Virus record (IMG/VR): IMGVR_UViG_3300025759_000119 | Location: 1-55,711 of that record | Reading direction: 5' to 3' (one strand) | Source: a virus | DNA: 55,711 nt | Shown here: piece by piece, positions 34,630-39,342 of the stretch | Numbering within the stretch: the first letter of the stretch is position 1 | Layout: each line of letters begins with the position of its first letter | Notes under the pieces: generated by a model | What the model saw: only the letters and a program-made list of their open reading frames with translations | Told to the model about the DNA's origin: nothing | Databases searched by the model: none | Translations under genes and position numbers: made by a program

Positions 34630-34800
34630 CTACCACCATTGATATTCGTAATTATAATTGTAATCAGCATCAAGCTGATGCCATGCCTGTTCATAAGCAT
34701 AATCCCAGTTTGTGTGGTATCCAGTGGCTATGTCATCATCCGCAATACATTTTGCCCAATGATTTAAACTAGGCTCATGGTCAAATGGTAATTCTTCCAT
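34630..34800 (-). CDS. Hypothetical acidic protein, Tyr/Trp-rich end
   Basis: 56 aa from ATG (MEELPFDHEP). Acidic and aromatic-rich, ending ADYNYNYEYQWW. The ribosome binding site GGGGG is about 11 nt upstream. Function unknown. Confidence 0.6.
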   Translation of the reverse strand: MEELPFDHEPSLNHWAKCIADDDIATGYHTNWDYAYEQAWHQLDADYNYNYEYQWW

Positions 34801-34814
34801 TAGCAATACACCCC

Positions 34815-35087
34815 CTAATCCAACAAAACCATATAGGCATGTGGCTCGTGCTTCATGAACCAACGACAGCCCTTACGAACTTCTTCATATAGCTTTTCCT
34901 GCAGCTTCGGATCATCGGTTTTCTCAGCTATCAATTGAGAACCCATGATAACGTCATAAACTGCGACAGCATCGGCAGGCAAACCCACCTTCTGACCACT
35001 GAATATGTTTTCACAGACCTCCGGCTCATCGCCCACGATACATTTGAATGGTAACTCCCTACCCAAAAATCCCTTAACCTCTGACAT
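34815..35087 (-). CDS. Hypothetical protein
   Basis: 90 aa with AAAGGGG upstream. N-terminal strand segment (SEVKGFLGRELPFKCIVGDE) and a helical C-terminal half (DPKLQEKLYEEVRKGCRWFMKHE). Overlaps the upstream gene by 14 bp. Family not recognised. Confidence 0.65.
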   Translation of the reverse strand: MSEVKGFLGRELPFKCIVGDEPEVCENIFSGQKVGLPADAVAVYDVIMGSQLIAEKTDDPKLQEKLYEEVRKGCRWFMKHEPHAYMVLLD

Positions 35088-35283
35088 ATCTTTGCCCCTT
35101 TACATAAACTACATCATCATACCAACCAGACACCGCTGGCTGACTCGTTAAACCTGTCCCCTCACACTTGGGACAAGCATTAACTTCCCTGTCACTGACA
35201 GGCACATAACCATGACCCACGCAATCATCACACACATACTGAATGCGAATTGCCGTTGATCTAGTCTTTGATTCACGATCCAT
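35074..35283 (-). CDS. DnaJ-type zinc-finger protein
   Basis: 69 aa with AAGGAG upstream. CDDCVGHGYV and CPKCEGTGL are two CxxCxGxG repeats, the zinc motif of the DnaJ central domain, here as a stand-alone pair. It is the first gene of the leftward early operon, directly behind element copy 1, so it is probably among the first proteins made. It may bind unfolded protein or nucleic acid. Confidence 0.75.
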   Translation of the reverse strand: MDRESKTRSTAIRIQYVCDDCVGHGYVPVSDREVNACPKCEGTGLTSQPAVSGWYDDVVYVKGQRYVRG

Positions 35284-35315
35284 GATCCATGCTCCTTGTT
35301 AGGTTGTCTAGGAAT

Positions 35316-35335
35316 AATCCTATAGAATCCCAGCT
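35316..35335 (-). promoter_or_regulatory. GCTGGGATT element, copy 1
   Basis: Read leftward: AGCTGGGATTCTATAGGATT, 32 nt before the first early gene. TTGCTT lies 16 nt upstream of TATAGG, so an early promoter overlapping an operator is possible. Seventeen of 20 positions match copy 2. Confidence 0.6.
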
Positions 35336-35381
35336 ATGTAAAGCAAAAAAACACGCTACATAGTGTTTCTGTGATATTTTT

Positions 35382-35408
35382 TTGACTTGCTTTTTATTTT
35401 TGTAAAAT
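35382..35408 (+). promoter_or_regulatory. Rightward promoter candidate before terminase genes
   Basis: TTGACT and TAAAAT separated by 15 bp, a slightly short spacing. The start point would fall at the first CGTAACGAG repeat, suggesting that whatever binds those repeats controls this promoter. Confidence 0.45.
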
Positions 35409-35410
35409 AG

Positions 35411-35498
35411 GCGTAACGAGCGTAACGGCGTAACGAGTAGGGTTAAACTGTTGTAATCATTAAGGCTGCTCGTTACACTGTGGTTACACTCGTTACAC
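35411..35498. repeat. Inverted CGTAACGAG repeat array
   Basis: Three copies of CGTAACG(A/G)G on the top strand (35412, 35421, 35429) are followed after ~31 bp by CTCGTTACAC (35469-35478), GGTTACAC (35483) and CTCGTTACAC (35489-35498) in inverted orientation. GTAACGAG at 35430-35437 and CTCGTTAC at 35469-35476 form a perfect 8-bp stem. It lies in the divergent region between early and packaging genes: an operator array or a replication origin. Confidence 0.65.
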
Positions 35499-35557
35499 TT
35501 GATACTGTCGGAGTCTGACTTTTTCCCGATATTTCTTTGTTTATACTTTAATAAAAT

Positions 35558-36148
35558 ATGACAGGAACTATAATAGCAATTATGGAACAGGACGAAAAAA
35601 GAACGGTAGGCCGACCAAACGGTCAGATTTTGACAAACCGCCAGCGCGAGTTTGCTAAATATATTGTTGAGGGGATTTACTCCAACGCGGAGTGCGCCCG
35701 CAAGGCCGGCTATGCTGAAGGTCAAGCCGCTAAGACTGCGAGCCTGTTTCTGAACGGCAGGGATTTTCCGCATGTTGTCGAACTGGTCAAACAACTTCGT
35801 GAAGAAAAAGAACGCAAATACGGCGTGACGCTCATTGGTCAACTCAAACGACTGTCTGATCTTTCTAGAAATGCTGAAGAATCTGGTCAATTCTCTGCCG
35901 CCATCAACGCTGAAAAGATAAGGTCTGCGCTTGGCGGTCTTACAATTGACAGGCGAGAGCAAAACCACATTCACCAGATAGACAAACTCAGTAGAGAAGA
36001 AATTATAGCGCGGCTTTCCGAAATCCGAAAGAATCACCCCGCAGCATTCATAGAAGGCGAGGCCATCGAACATGCCCAAACCGGAACAAAACCTTTGGAA
36101 CTCATTCAAGCAAGCCCTGCCGAAAAAATCGCATTGGAACAGGATTGA
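35558..36148 (+). CDS. terS: Terminase small subunit
   Basis: 196 aa; an alternative ATG at 35582 (MEQDEKRTVGRP) is about as likely because neither has a close ribosome binding site. N-terminal LTNRQREFAKYIVEGIYSNAECARKAGYAE is the typical TerS helix-turn-helix (xxQxxFxxxyxxxxNATxAaxxAGYs). A central helical oligomerisation region follows (KQLREEKERKYGVTLIGQLK). It would recognise the packaging site and hand DNA to TerL at 39343. Separated from TerL by 3 kb of leftward genes, which is unusual. Confidence 0.8.
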   Translation: MTGTIIAIMEQDEKRTVGRPNGQILTNRQREFAKYIVEGIYSNAECARKAGYAEGQAAKTASLFLNGRDFPHVVELVKQLREEKERKYGVTLIGQLKRLSDLSRNAEESGQFSAAINAEKIRSALGGLTIDRREQNHIHQIDKLSREEIIARLSEIRKNHPAAFIEGEAIEHAQTGTKPLELIQASPAEKIALEQD

Positions 36149-36485
36149 AAACCGAACCGGAACTGGTGCGCCTGATGTATACCTCGTCATGGATGGTGTA
36201 GCTTGTTGGGTGGAATTAAAAGTTATTATCAAGAACCGCGTCCGAATCTCACAATCACAGATCGCATGGCATCTTTCGCATGATAGGTGCGGCGGGTTGT
36301 CGTTCTTCCTAATGCGTGAGACAGGCAGCAAATCTGCGCTTCTCTTTCCATCGTCAGACGCGCTTGCGCTCTGCGAGCCTCGCGCAAAATGGCCTGATCC
36401 GATTTGTGAATGCGTCATGTCTGAAATCCCTGCGCGCCTGCGAGCCTATGCCCTAGCCGTAAATGAAAAAAGCCAAGCGGCATAA
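36072..36485 (+). CDS. VRR-NUC/Holliday-junction-type nuclease
   Basis: 137 aa, overlapping the TerS 3' end by 77 bp in another frame, with GGCGAGG upstream. IENRTGTGAPDVYLVMDGVACWVELKVI contains the PD-(D/E)XK core: PD in GAPDV and the E-x-K pair in WVELK, preceded by the R-x-E-N lead of VRR-NUC domains. The basic tail helix ARLRAYALAVNEK follows. Such nucleases are often encoded beside phage terminases or replication genes and resolve branched DNA before packaging. Confidence 0.75.
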   Translation: MPKPEQNLWNSFKQALPKKSHWNRIENRTGTGAPDVYLVMDGVACWVELKVIIKNRVRISQSQIAWHLSHDRCGGLSFFLMRETGSKSALLFPSSDALALCEPRAKWPDPICECVMSEIPARLRAYALAVNEKSQAA

Positions 36486-36496
36486 ACCGCTTGGCT
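36466..36496 (-). terminator. Intrinsic terminator, leftward
   Basis: AGCCAAGCGG, loop, CCGCTTGGCT: a perfect 10-bp stem; read leftward it is followed by TTTTTT. It ends the gene whose stop is at 36505 and overlaps the 3' end of the rightward nuclease gene. Confidence 0.8.
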
Positions 36497-36504
36497 CTCG
36501 AGGC

Positions 36505-37233
36505 TTAGTGTTGAACGATTGCTATTGATTTTGCTTTTACTGATGCGCCGGCGCATAGCTTGCAAGTGTCGCACGTTGCCCGCCGGCCTGCTTCCTTACT
36601 AGCGGGGCATAAAGCTTCTGAATCTTTTATAAGTTCGTCTGTCTTTTGTATAACGCGAAATGTCCGCTTGCCTGATTGCCAAGCTTGGCGGGCTTCTGCT
36701 TCTGTGTCCGCGCTGATCATATAAAGCATTGGATCAACTTCAACCAAGCCTGACTGGTGGCTATAGCCGGTATGGCCTTTAGCTTGTGATAAAAGACTGT
36801 CCCAAATATATGACGGAACCGCTGCGCCATCGCCATATGTACCTATTCGAACCATACGACCGGCACCCAATGCAGCTATAGCTTCATGACCTTGTGCCGT
36901 TTCATATCCGCCTTTCATATAGTGTTTCCAAGTGATCAAAACGCCTTGGAATAATGCAACGTAACATGTCCGACCTTTTGCCATTTTGTATTTGCCGAAT
37001 TCTGGATGCGCCGGCGTTAATGCTTCGCCTCTATGTTTACAATTTCCGCAGATTGAAAAGTCATTGCCTAGCTTGCTATTCAACATTGGATCAAGGCCGT
37101 TATCATTTAAAATGTAGGTTTGCACCATGTCGCCGGTTTTGCGATTGCTGCTTTTAACAATAGCAATAACGACAATGGGCGAGCCGTCTATAAGTGACGC
37201 GCCTTTGTATATGATCGAGTTTTGTGGTTTCAT
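36505..37233 (-). CDS. Cysteine-containing conserved phage protein
   Basis: 242 aa with GAGGGG upstream. N-terminal KPQNSIIYKGASLIDGSPIV, DMVQTYIL and SICGNCKHRGE are hallmarks of a widespread phage/plasmid family with an ICGxCxHR metal-type motif; a second cluster CPASKEAGRRATCDTCKLCAG lies near the C-terminus. The middle (GAGRMVRIGTYGDGAAVPSYIWDSLL) is well conserved in my memory of the family. Function unknown. Single-gene unit with its own element copy 2 and terminator. Confidence 0.7.
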   Translation of the reverse strand: MKPQNSIIYKGASLIDGSPIVVIAIVKSSNRKTGDMVQTYILNDNGLDPMLNSKLGNDFSICGNCKHRGEALTPAHPEFGKYKMAKGRTCYVALFQGVLITWKHYMKGGYETAQGHEAIAALGAGRMVRIGTYGDGAAVPSYIWDSLLSQAKGHTGYSHQSGLVEVDPMLYMISADTEAEARQAWQSGKRTFRVIQKTDELIKDSEALCPASKEAGRRATCDTCKLCAGASVKAKSIAIVQH

Positions 37234-37275
37234 TGTAAGCCCCTCAAATGATTATGTTTTAACCTAATAAATAAC

Positions 37276-37295
37276 AATCCCATAAAATCCCAGCC
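37276..37295 (-). promoter_or_regulatory. GCTGGGATT element, copy 2
   Basis: Read leftward: GGCTGGGATTTTATGGGATT, 42 nt before the gene starting at 37233. The similarity to copy 1 extends ~20 bp further upstream. Confidence 0.6.
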
Positions 37296-37421
37296 AATGC
37301 AATAAAAAAGAAACGCATGGAAATGGGAAAAACTACTATTTGTCCCAGATTAAAGCTTTTCGGCTGTTTCAGGTTTCCTTGGTTCTTGCATCGTGCACCT
37401 TGGCAGATGGTTCTATATTCA

Positions 37422-37540
37422 TTTGCGCGTCTGGCCTGCGCCCTTTTTCTGTCAAAAGACCATGGTTCATGGTTCAAATGCCTTGGATCTTTGCGCTTTG
37501 CGCGCCCAGCCTGCGCCCCTTGTCTGTCAGGGGCGACCAT
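37422..37540. repeat. Imperfect tandem repeat pair
   Basis: TTTGCGCG(T/C)C(T/C)(G/A)GCCTGCGCCC-type units at 37422-37463 and 37497-37540, both ending in a GACCAT string. GCGCTCTGCGCCTCCCGC-like sequence recurs at 38047-38063. Possibly remnants of duplicated gene ends or terminators. Confidence 0.45.
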
Positions 37541-37573
37541 AAAAGAAAAGCCCGGACTCGAAAGCCCGGGTTT
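37541..37573 (-). terminator. Intrinsic terminator, leftward
   Basis: Read leftward: AAACCCGG, 10-nt loop, CCGGGCTT, then TTCTTTT; an 8-bp stem with one G-T pair. It lies 8 bp beyond the stop of the gene at 37581. Confidence 0.7.
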
Positions 37574-37580
37574 GGTTCTG

Positions 37581-37883
37581 TTATAGTGATTCAGATTCTT
37601 GACGCGGATCGCACGGGGAAAGATGCGCCCATTCGCCGCGTTCGTTGCGCTCCGACCACATGTCGAGGAACGCCTGATGGTGATCTTCGAGCGAATAAGA
37701 CTCATCGCGCGGGGTGCCTTCGTGGAACGTGTCAGAGTCTAACACATCCCAACGCGACCCCTCGTGCAACCCGAGCTCGAACGCGCGGGCTTCCGCCTGC
37801 GTGGCGAACTGGCGCGTGAAGAACTCGCGCTCGCCACGATAAGAACGCTCATCGATAAACAAAACATATGAAAGTTGAACCAT
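37581..37883 (-). CDS. Hypothetical protein
   Basis: 100 aa with GGAG upstream of the ATG. N-terminal strand (VQLSYVLFIDERSYRGER), then an alanine/glutamate helix (TQAEARAFELGLHEGS) and an acidic aromatic stretch (DHHQAFLDMWSERNERGEWAHL). The strand plus QAEARAFE helix resembles the plan of the small early proteins at 34236 and 34439. Forms its own unit with terminator. Function unknown. Confidence 0.65.
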   Translation of the reverse strand: MVQLSYVLFIDERSYRGEREFFTRQFATQAEARAFELGLHEGSRWDVLDSDTFHEGTPRDESYSLEDHHQAFLDMWSERNERGEWAHLSPCDPRQESESL

Positions 37884-37908
37884 GATAAAATCTCCAAGTT
37901 AAAGTTAA

Positions 37909-37946
37909 TGGTTCATGGATCATAGCACACGGAACATGGTTCATGG
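37909..37946. repeat. Two TGGTTCATGG motifs
   Basis: Identical 10-mers at 37909-37918 and 37937-37946, with a third at 37463-37472 and an inverted relative (CCATGAACC) at the TerL start, 39341-39349. They lie in the leader of the gene at 37883, 28 bp apart. Possible operator; weak evidence. Confidence 0.35.
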
Positions 37947-38047
37947 TGTCATCTATTTGACACGTCAAGATTCTGACACGTCAAATTTCTGACTTGAAAA
38001 AAGCGAGGCCACAAACGGAGTTTGTGGCACACGTTCCGTGTCCCTTG
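37947..38047. repeat. Direct repeat DR1 with operators and hairpins
   Basis: 101 bp matching 39085-39202 except for one 16-nt iteron, one A and one substitution. Contains two GACACGTCAA iterons (16-nt period), each with the palindromic TGAC-AC-GTCA core, then GCCACAAAC-GGA-GTTTGTGGC (9-bp stem) and ACACG-TTC-CGTGT. Read leftward the large hairpin is followed 5 nt later by TTTTTT. Confidence 0.8.
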
Positions 38048-38081
38048 CGCTCTGCGCCTCCCGCTTCGAAGTTTGGCGGGA

Positions 38082-38108
38082 TAAAAAAAGAGGCGACCGC
38101 AGCCGCCC
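38082..38108 (-). terminator. Intrinsic terminator, leftward
   Basis: Read leftward: GGCGGC-TGCG-GTCGCC (one G-T pair) followed by TCTTTTTTT. It lies directly after the stop of the gene at 38115. The same hairpin core recurs at 38864-38883. Confidence 0.75.
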
Positions 38109-38114
38109 CAGTTG

Positions 38115-38327
38115 TTAACCGTGTAGGATTTCACTTAACTCACCATCCCATGCGTCATCGTTAGCACAGTGGATTGCATCGATTGGTGACATACCAGCAT
38201 CATAATAGTCGCGCCATGTTGCATCAGCTAAATCGTGGATGCCAAAGCCGACGATGCTTTGTAGTTTTCTATCACACGCTTTTTCAAACGACTCGTATGT
38301 TTTGGTGTCACAAGATACATATGTCAT
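38115..38327 (-). CDS. Hypothetical acidic protein
   Basis: 70 aa from the ATG with GGAG upstream; a longer start is less likely. FGIHDLADATWRDYYDAGMS and a helical acidic end (AIHCANDDAWDGELSEIL) resemble a DLxDxxxxDxxDxGxSPxxA motif seen in small plasmid/phage proteins. Last gene of the HTH-protein operon. Function unknown. Confidence 0.65.
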   Translation of the reverse strand: MTYVSCDTKTYESFEKACDRKLQSIVGFGIHDLADATWRDYYDAGMSPIDAIHCANDDAWDGELSEILHG

Positions 38328-38346
38328 GATCATCTCCAATAAAAGA

Positions 38347-38408
38347 GACCGCGCCACACTTGGGAGAACCCATCGCAGTGACGCGGTCAGTTGCCATTAT
38401 GCGATGGG
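38347..38408 (-). promoter_or_regulatory. Interleaved inverted repeats, possible attenuator
   Basis: GACCGCG (38347-38353) pairs with CGCGGTC (38382-38388), and CCCATCGCA (38369-38377) with TGCGATGGG (38400-38408). The two stems overlap, so they form either a pseudoknot or alternative structures. They fill the leader between the HTH gene stop and the ribosome binding site of the gene at 38327. Confidence 0.5.
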
Positions 38409-38840
38409 CTATTTGTATGCTGTTAGTGATGCGATGCGGTATTTGTATTTACCTGTCACACCGAACCGCTCACGCTCGACATTGTGAAGCCGGCGCAGAT
38501 TTGGCAGCACCTTAGTCTTTACTGTGTCGGTTGTGATGCTTAGATGATTAGCAATCTGCACACGAGACTTGAAGCCTTGGCGTAAGAACTGCTCCGCCTT
38601 GACTAGCTTTTGCGCTGATACACCAAGCCGCTTGTTTAGCTCTGTCTTTGGCTCAGGATCTTCTGTGACTTGCGCCTCTTCGAACACTTCGCCTCTGACA
38701 TAAGCCAGCACAACTCTTGTAACGATGCTGTTAGCATCTCTTGTCTTAACACTGTCAGACTTGTTTGCCAGTTCATTGATCCGCACAGCAGCCGATAGGA
38801 TATCAAGCTTGCTCTCGATGTTGTAATAATTGTCAGTCAT
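38409..38840 (-). CDS. HTH transcriptional regulator
   Basis: 143 aa from the ATG with GGAGG upstream; a longer frame lacks a ribosome binding site. KAEQFLRQGFKSRVQIANHL-SITTDTVKTKVLPNL forms a winged or tri-helical HTH in residues ~88-122 (SRVQIANHLSITTDTVKTKV). The N-terminal half is helical (LSAAVRINELANKSD) and could dimerise. It lies in the operon whose promoter overlaps TTGACACGTCAA operators, so it probably represses itself and may switch early to late expression. No enzyme domain. Confidence 0.7.
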   Translation of the reverse strand: MTDNYYNIESKLDILSAAVRINELANKSDSVKTRDANSIVTRVVLAYVRGEVFEEAQVTEDPEPKTELNKRLGVSAQKLVKAEQFLRQGFKSRVQIANHLSITTDTVKTKVLPNLRRLHNVERERFGVTGKYKYRIASLTAYK

Positions 38841-38863
38841 ATTAACCTCCGATGTTGATGGTT

Positions 38864-38883
38864 GGGGCGACCGCAGCCGCCCC
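38864..38883 (-). other. GC-rich hairpin between zinc gene and HTH gene
   Basis: GGGGCGACCGCAGCCGCCCC, the same core as the terminator at 38092-38107, with similar flank (GTTGTT/ATTGTT). It has no T-run here, so read-through to the HTH gene is likely, perhaps reduced. Confidence 0.5.
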
Positions 38884-38892
38884 GATTGTTTA

Positions 38893-39003
38893 CTATTCAT
38901 TCTCTTCTGCGTCAGCAGCGCACTCGTCACAGGCATAGTCGCCCTCGAACTCGTTCACGATCAGCCAACAATTCTCACAGTCCATGTTTGGTTTTACAGT
39001 CAT
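38893..39003 (-). CDS. 36-aa zinc-ribbon protein
   Basis: A short gene with a strong ribosome binding site (AAGGAG) and two CxxC pairs: CENCW near residue 9 and CDECA near residue 25. It ends acidic (ADAEENE). First gene after the operator-controlled promoter in repeat DR2. A single zinc ribbon of this size usually works by binding another protein; partner unknown. Confidence 0.6.
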   Translation of the reverse strand: MTVKPNMDCENCWLIVNEFEGDYACDECAADAEENE

Positions 39004-39077
39004 ATCTACTCTCCTTAGTTAATGGATGGGATATATCCCATAATCAACAATAGCCCCTACTAGGGCAGACTGCAACA

Positions 39078-39106
39078 ATTATTTTGTCATCTATTTGACA
39101 CGTCAA
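39078..39106 (-). promoter_or_regulatory. Leftward sigma70-like promoter
   Basis: Read leftward: TTGACG, 17-bp spacer, AATAAT. The -35 lies inside the TTGACACGTCAA operator (39095-39106), and two more operator copies follow upstream at 39111-39122 and 39127-39138. It would transcribe the zinc gene and the HTH gene and be repressed by a protein bound to the iterons. Confidence 0.65.
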
Positions 39107-39202
39107 GATTCTGACACGTCAAGATTCTGACACGTCAAATTTCTGACTTGAAAAAAAGCGAGGCCACAAACGGAGTTTGTGGCACACGTTCCGTGTCTCT
39201 TG
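39085..39202. repeat. Direct repeat DR2 with operators and hairpins
   Basis: 118 bp, the second copy of DR1 with three instead of two 16-nt iterons. The GCCACAAAC-GGA-GTTTGTGGC hairpin followed (leftward) by TTTTTTT may insulate the operon promoter from transcription entering from the right. Confidence 0.8.
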
Positions 39203-39217
39203 TCGGGGGTTACTCCC

Positions 39218-39309
39218 ACTGATTGGCAACCAGCTTGGCATCGCGTTAGGGGGGACCCCCTTATTTTTGGGGTGTGGTGTTACTGATTGGCTGTATAATA
39301 CACTGATTG
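39218..39309 (+). promoter_or_regulatory. Late promoter/operator candidate
   Basis: ACTGATTG occurs at 39218-39225, 39282-39289 and 39302-39309; the last two are exactly 20 bp apart and flank TATAAT at 39294-39299. No good -35 box is present, as expected for an activator-dependent promoter. TerL starts at 39343. GTATAATA is also present after the capsid terminator at 54803. Confidence 0.5.
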
Positions 39310-39342
39310 ATAAATTCATTCGAATGTATTATCGTTTGGACC

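Larger units (their letters stand above)
37234..37580. other. Gene-free regulatory stretch
   Basis: 347 bp without a believable gene. It contains element copy 2 (37276-37295), an imperfect pair of ~43-bp repeats (37422-37540), a TGGTTCATGG motif (37463-37472) and the terminator at 37541-37573. Open frames here are Cys/Pro/Trp-rich and look non-coding. Confidence 0.6.
39004..39342. other. Gene-free regulatory stretch before TerL
   Basis: 339 bp without a gene. It holds the leftward promoter (39078-39106), DR2 (39085-39202), a G6AC5 run (39249-39260), and the rightward promoter candidate with ACTGATTG repeats (39218-39309). Confidence 0.65.

Noticed and set aside
35273-36418. A 381-codon leftward frame opposite TerS and the nuclease
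   Set aside because: It lies antisense to two genes with clear motifs, crosses the promoter and repeat region, has no ribosome binding site and a Cys/Phe-rich unnatural composition.
37317-37586. An 89-codon rightward frame in the 37.3-kb gap
   Set aside because: It is made of repeat and terminator sequence, is rich in Cys/Pro/Trp/Phe and lacks a ribosome binding site.
39249-39272. G6-A-C5 followed by TTATTTTT and GGGG as a terminator
   Set aside because: The G and C runs are too close to form a usable stem and the alternative C-G pairing has no T-run after it.
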